Origin: Euzebyaceae bacterium
GTDB lineage: Bacteria; Actinomycetota; Nitriliruptoria; Euzebyales; Egibacteraceae
Assembly: GCA_013696915.1 (NCBI GenBank)
Contig: JACCXR010000457.1
Coordinates: 1 to 8,584, forward strand
DNA: 8,584 nucleotides
Reading direction: 5' to 3'
Shown piece by piece: positions 6,364 through 8,584 of this stretch; the stretch's first letter is position 1, and the number at the start of each line of letters is the position of its first letter. The translations under genes and the position numbers were made by a program. The notes below the pieces were generated by a model that was not told the origin of the DNA, made no database searches, and was given only the letters and a program-made list of their open reading frames with translations.

Positions 6364-7458
6364 ATGGGTCTCCAGGTTGGAATCGTCGGGCTGCCGAACG
6401 TCGGCAAGTCCACCTTGTTCAACGCGGTCAGCGCGGCCGGCGTCGAGGCGGCGAACTACCCCTTCGCCACCATCGAGCCAAACGTCGGCGTGGTTGCCGT
6501 GCCCGACGCCCGTCTCGACGAACTGGCGCGGCTGGCGAAGTCGGCGAAGGTCGTGCCGGCGACTGTGGAGTTCCTCGACATCGCCGGTCTCGTGAAGGGC
6601 GCGAGCCAGGGTGAGGGCCTCGGGAACCAGTTCCTGTCCCACATCCGGGAGGTCGACGCCATCGTCCACGTCGTCCGGTGTTTCTCCGACTCCGACGTCG
6701 TCCACGTCGACGGCTCGGTGGACCCGGCGCGCGACATCGACGTGGTGGAAACCGAGCTGCTGCTGAAGGACCTCGAGTCCGCCGAGAAGCGCGCCGATCG
6801 GGCCCGGCGCAGCGCCCGCTCCGGCGACCGGGCCGCCCAGCGTGACGCCGAGGTCGCCGAGCGCCTCCGCGCTCACCTGGCCACCGGCGGCCCGGCGCGG
6901 ACGTTCTCCGCCGACGCGGAAGATCTCGTCCGCTTCCGCGACCTCGGCCTGCTGACCGGCAAGCCGGTGCTCTACGCGGCCAACGTCGGCGAGGACGAGC
7001 TGCCGGAGGGCAACGCGCACGTCGACGTGGTCCGGGAGATCGCCCTCCGCGAGGGCGCCGAGGTGGTGGTCGTCTGCGCGGAGGCCGAGGCGCAGATCGC
7101 CGAGCTCCCGACGTCCGAGCGCGCCGACTTCCTCGCCGACCTCGGCCTGGAGTCCTCGGGCCTGGACCAGCTGGTGACCGCCGCGTACCGCCTCCTCGGG
7201 CTCCTCACCTTCTTCACGGCCGGCCCGCAGGAGTCGCGGGCGTGGACCGTCCGGCGGGGGACGAAGGCGCCGCAGGCGGCGGGGGAGATCCACAGCGACC
7301 TCGAGCGCGGGTTCATCCGTGCCGAGGTGATCACGTTCGACGACTGGGTGGCGCTCGGCAGCGAGCAGGCCGCGAAGGACGCCGGCCGGATGCGCTCCGA
7401 GGGCAAGGAGTACGTCGTCTGCGACGGCGACGTGCTCCACGTCCGCTTCAACGTCTGA
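6364..7458 (+). CDS. ychF: Redox-regulated ATPase YchF (Obg-family, OLA1-like)
   Basis: Complete 364-residue member of the YchF/OLA1 branch of Obg-like P-loop NTPases, which prefer ATP over GTP and associate with ribosomes; the length is normal for bacterial YchF. The G1 loop GLPNVGKST is at 9-17, NYPFATIEPNVGVV (switch I region) at 31-44, G3 DIAGLVKGAS at 72-81, and the family's altered G4 motif NVGE at 207-210, where classical GTPases have NKxD. Residues 130-175 are charged and helical, the coiled-coil A-domain. The C-terminus from about 280 (LLTFFTAGPQESRAW...GDVLHVRFNV) is the TGS domain, with the conserved HSDLERGFIRAEV at 310-322. It starts at the ATG at 6364; no Shine-Dalgarno is evident. 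It stands alone on the plus strand, divergent from the exporter operon and followed by a palindrome-rich spacer. Confidence 0.97.
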   Translation: MGLQVGIVGLPNVGKSTLFNAVSAAGVEAANYPFATIEPNVGVVAVPDARLDELARLAKSAKVVPATVEFLDIAGLVKGASQGEGLGNQFLSHIREVDAIVHVVRCFSDSDVVHVDGSVDPARDIDVVETELLLKDLESAEKRADRARRSARSGDRAAQRDAEVAERLRAHLATGGPARTFSADAEDLVRFRDLGLLTGKPVLYAANVGEDELPEGNAHVDVVREIALREGAEVVVVCAEAEAQIAELPTSERADFLADLGLESSGLDQLVTAAYRLLGLLTFFTAGPQESRAWTVRRGTKAPQAAGEIHSDLERGFIRAEVITFDDWVALGSEQAAKDAGRMRSEGKEYVVCDGDVLHVRFNV

Positions 7459-7463
7459 GCCGT

Positions 7464-7492
7464 GAATCGCCGAGGCTCGTCCGAGGCGATTC
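7464..7492 (+). terminator. Inverted repeat just after ychF (possible transcription terminator)
   Basis: GAATCGCC (7464-7471) pairs perfectly with GGCGATTC (7485-7492) across a 13-nt loop, starting 6 bp after the ychF stop. The position suits a terminator, but the stem is only moderately GC-rich and is followed by TCATGATCTCGG rather than a T-run, so it is at best a non-canonical terminator. Confidence 0.4.
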
Positions 7493-7535
7493 TCATGATC
7501 TCGGTTGTGGCAGTCGCGCAGCGACCGTCATGAGA
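7491..7535. repeat. Nested inverted repeats (REP-like palindromic unit)
   Basis: TCTCATGA (7491-7498) is the exact reverse complement of TCATGAGA (7528-7535). Inside, CGGT (7502-7505) matches ACCG (7524-7527), and GTCGC (7513-7517) matches GCGAC (7521-7525) around a 3-nt loop. The inner 15-mer GTCGCGCAGCGACCG recurs with one change at 7599-7613. Such nested palindromes resemble intergenic REP-type elements, but only genome-wide copies would prove that. Confidence 0.5.
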
Positions 7536-7564
7536 TTGCTGACACCGCGGATCGTCGGAGCGTG

Positions 7565-7619
7565 CGGGGGCGGTTCCCGTGCGCTCGCTGGTGAGGCGGT
7601 CGCGGAGCGACCGCCCCCG
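7565..7619 (+). promoter_or_regulatory. Two mutually exclusive stem-loops upstream of the kinase gene
   Basis: GGCGGTCGC (7595-7603) and GCGACCGCC (7607-7615) form a perfect 9-bp hairpin with a GGA loop. Alternatively CGGGGGCGGT (7565-7574) pairs perfectly over 10 bp with ACCGCCCCCG (7610-7619), using six bases of the first hairpin's right arm. Only one can form at a time. The layout, 90 bp before the kinase start, recalls an attenuator or switch, but there is no U-tract and no recognised ligand-binding fold, so function is unproven. Confidence 0.4.
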
Positions 7620-7708
7620 GATGCCGGGCGGCCGACTGCCGGACCCTTCCGATGGGTAGCCCCCTGTTCGTGCCTGCCTTCGGTGTGCCGCCCGGCGAGT
7701 CGCCGCCC

Positions 7709-8584
7709 GTGACCCTCCTCGGACGGTACGCGCTGCGGCAGCCGCTCGGGCGGGGCGGCATGAGCGTCGTGTGGCGCGCCGAGGACGTGCTGCTCAGCAG
7801 GCCGGTCGCGGTCAAGGCCGTCGAACTGCCTTCGAGTGTGCCGGAGGAGGAGCGGGCGTCCCTCCAGGCCAGGGTGATGCGCGAGGCACGGGCGGCGGCG
7901 CGCCTGAACCACCCCAACGCCACGACCGTGTTCGACGTGTTCTCCGAGAACGGCCGGGCGTACCTCGTCATGGAGCTGGTGGATGGGCCGACGCTGGGCG
8001 AGCTGGTCGAGCGGGACGGCCCCCTGCCTCCCGAGCGGGTCGCCGAGCTCGGCCTGGTGATGCTCGACGTGCTCCGGGCGGCCCACACGGCGGGGATCGT
8101 CCATCGGGACGTGAAACCCAGCAACGTCATGGTCACGCCGTCGGGGACCGTGAAGCTCGCCGACTTCGGGATCGCCGCCGTCGCCGACGATCCGAAGATC
8201 ACGATGACGGGGTTCGTGCTCGGGTCGCCCTCGTACATGGCCCCGGAGCAGGCGCGCGGGCTCGACGTCGGGCCGGCATCCGACCTGTGGGGGCTGGGGG
8301 CGACCCTCGCGTTCGCCGTCCAGGGCGCGCCTCCGTTCGACCGGCCGTCGGGGATGGCGACGCTCGCGGCGGTGCTCAACGACGAGCCGCACGTCGGGCC
8401 CGAGGCCGGGCCGCTGCGGCGCGTGCTGCTGTCGCTGCTGGACAAGGAGGCCGGCCGCCGGCCGTCGCACGGCGAGCTCCGGGCGCTGCTCTCGGGGATC
8501 GTCGGCACGCCCCCGGCCCCGGTCCGGTCGCCGGGATCCGACGCCACCGAGACCGCCATCCGAGCGGCCCCCGCCGGGCCGGCC
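7709..8584 (+). CDS. Serine/threonine protein kinase (PknB-type), 3' end beyond window
   Basis: Hanks-type kinase; 292 codons are visible and the frame is open at the window edge. All core motifs are present: Gly-rich loop LGRGGMSVV at 13-21, VAVK with Lys36, helix-C Glu59, catalytic HRDVKPSN at 132-139, DFG at 152-154, an activation loop with Thr165 and Thr167 as likely autophosphorylation sites, APE at 178-180 and GRRPS at 249-253. The kinase domain ends near 265 and a Pro/Ala-rich linker follows, usually leading to a transmembrane helix and sensor domain that lie outside the window. Start choice: GTG 7709 gives VTLLGRYALRQPLGRGGM, the normal family N-terminus, with a weak GGCGAG 10 nt upstream. 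An in-frame ATG at 7652 would add 19 Pro-rich residues. The gene follows a 250-bp spacer after ychF, so it probably has its own promoter, though none is obvious. Confidence 0.92.
   Translation, partial: MTLLGRYALRQPLGRGGMSVVWRAEDVLLSRPVAVKAVELPSSVPEEERASLQARVMREARAAARLNHPNATTVFDVFSENGRAYLVMELVDGPTLGELVERDGPLPPERVAELGLVMLDVLRAAHTAGIVHRDVKPSNVMVTPSGTVKLADFGIAAVADDPKITMTGFVLGSPSYMAPEQARGLDVGPASDLWGLGATLAFAVQGAPPFDRPSGMATLAAVLNDEPHVGPEAGPLRRVLLSLLDKEAGRRPSHGELRALLSGIVGTPPAPVRSPGSDATETAIRAAPAGPA

Noticed and set aside
3761..6595. Plus-strand open frames opposite the ATPase, PAC2 and hydrolase genes
   Set aside because: They are antisense to genes with clear motifs, and their products have no domain and biased composition.
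6106..7440. 444-codon minus-strand open frame across ychF
   Set aside because: It is antisense to an unmistakable YchF. The last part reads the hydrolase gene out of frame and the rest is composition-driven.
7493..8559. Two long minus-strand open frames across the kinase gene
   Set aside because: The plus strand encodes every Hanks kinase motif in order; the antisense products have none.

Overview
The window is GC-rich, apart from one AT-richer patch at about 840-1960. Several traits point to an actinobacterium: a PAC2-family protein, a DrrA/DrrB-like ABC-2 exporter, a tandem GNAT protein resembling mycothiol synthase, a PknB-type Ser/Thr kinase and cell-wall-binding type 2 repeats. Those repeats and the overall style would suit a deep-branching class such as Nitriliruptoria or Acidimicrobiia, but that placement is a guess.

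Layout. Positions 1-1630 (minus) hold a secreted protein cut by the left edge. It has a signal peptide, a pro-region and the first half of a streptogrisin-like S1 protease domain, then passes straight into cell-wall-binding type 2 repeats. Positions 1631-1963 contain a degraded transposase remnant (DDE/rve core), a hairpin and a short tandem repeat, but no intact gene. Positions 1964-6310 (minus) form a probable five-gene operon, in transcription order: alpha/beta hydrolase, PAC2-family protein, ABC ATPase, ABC-2 permease, tandem GNAT acetyltransferase. The last four are packed tightly: a 16-bp gap with a good ribosome binding site, an 8-bp overlap and a 4-bp GTGA overlap. A 53-bp gap then separates this operon from the divergent plus-strand ychF (6364-7458). 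A 250-bp palindrome-rich spacer follows, and then a Ser/Thr protein kinase gene (from about 7709) that runs off the right edge.

How the genes may work together. The ATPase and permease should assemble into one exporter. The translationally coupled acetyltransferase may modify or detoxify the same compound, and the hydrolase and PAC2 protein share the transcript; the substrate is unknown. YchF is a conserved housekeeping ATPase and the kinase a signalling protein; neither has a visible link to the operon.

The points most worth a second look are the protease/cell-wall-binding chimera, which lacks a visible catalytic serine and coincides with a change in base composition next to transposon debris, and the mutually exclusive hairpins between ychF and the kinase. 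Nothing in the window clearly amounts to a new biological system.
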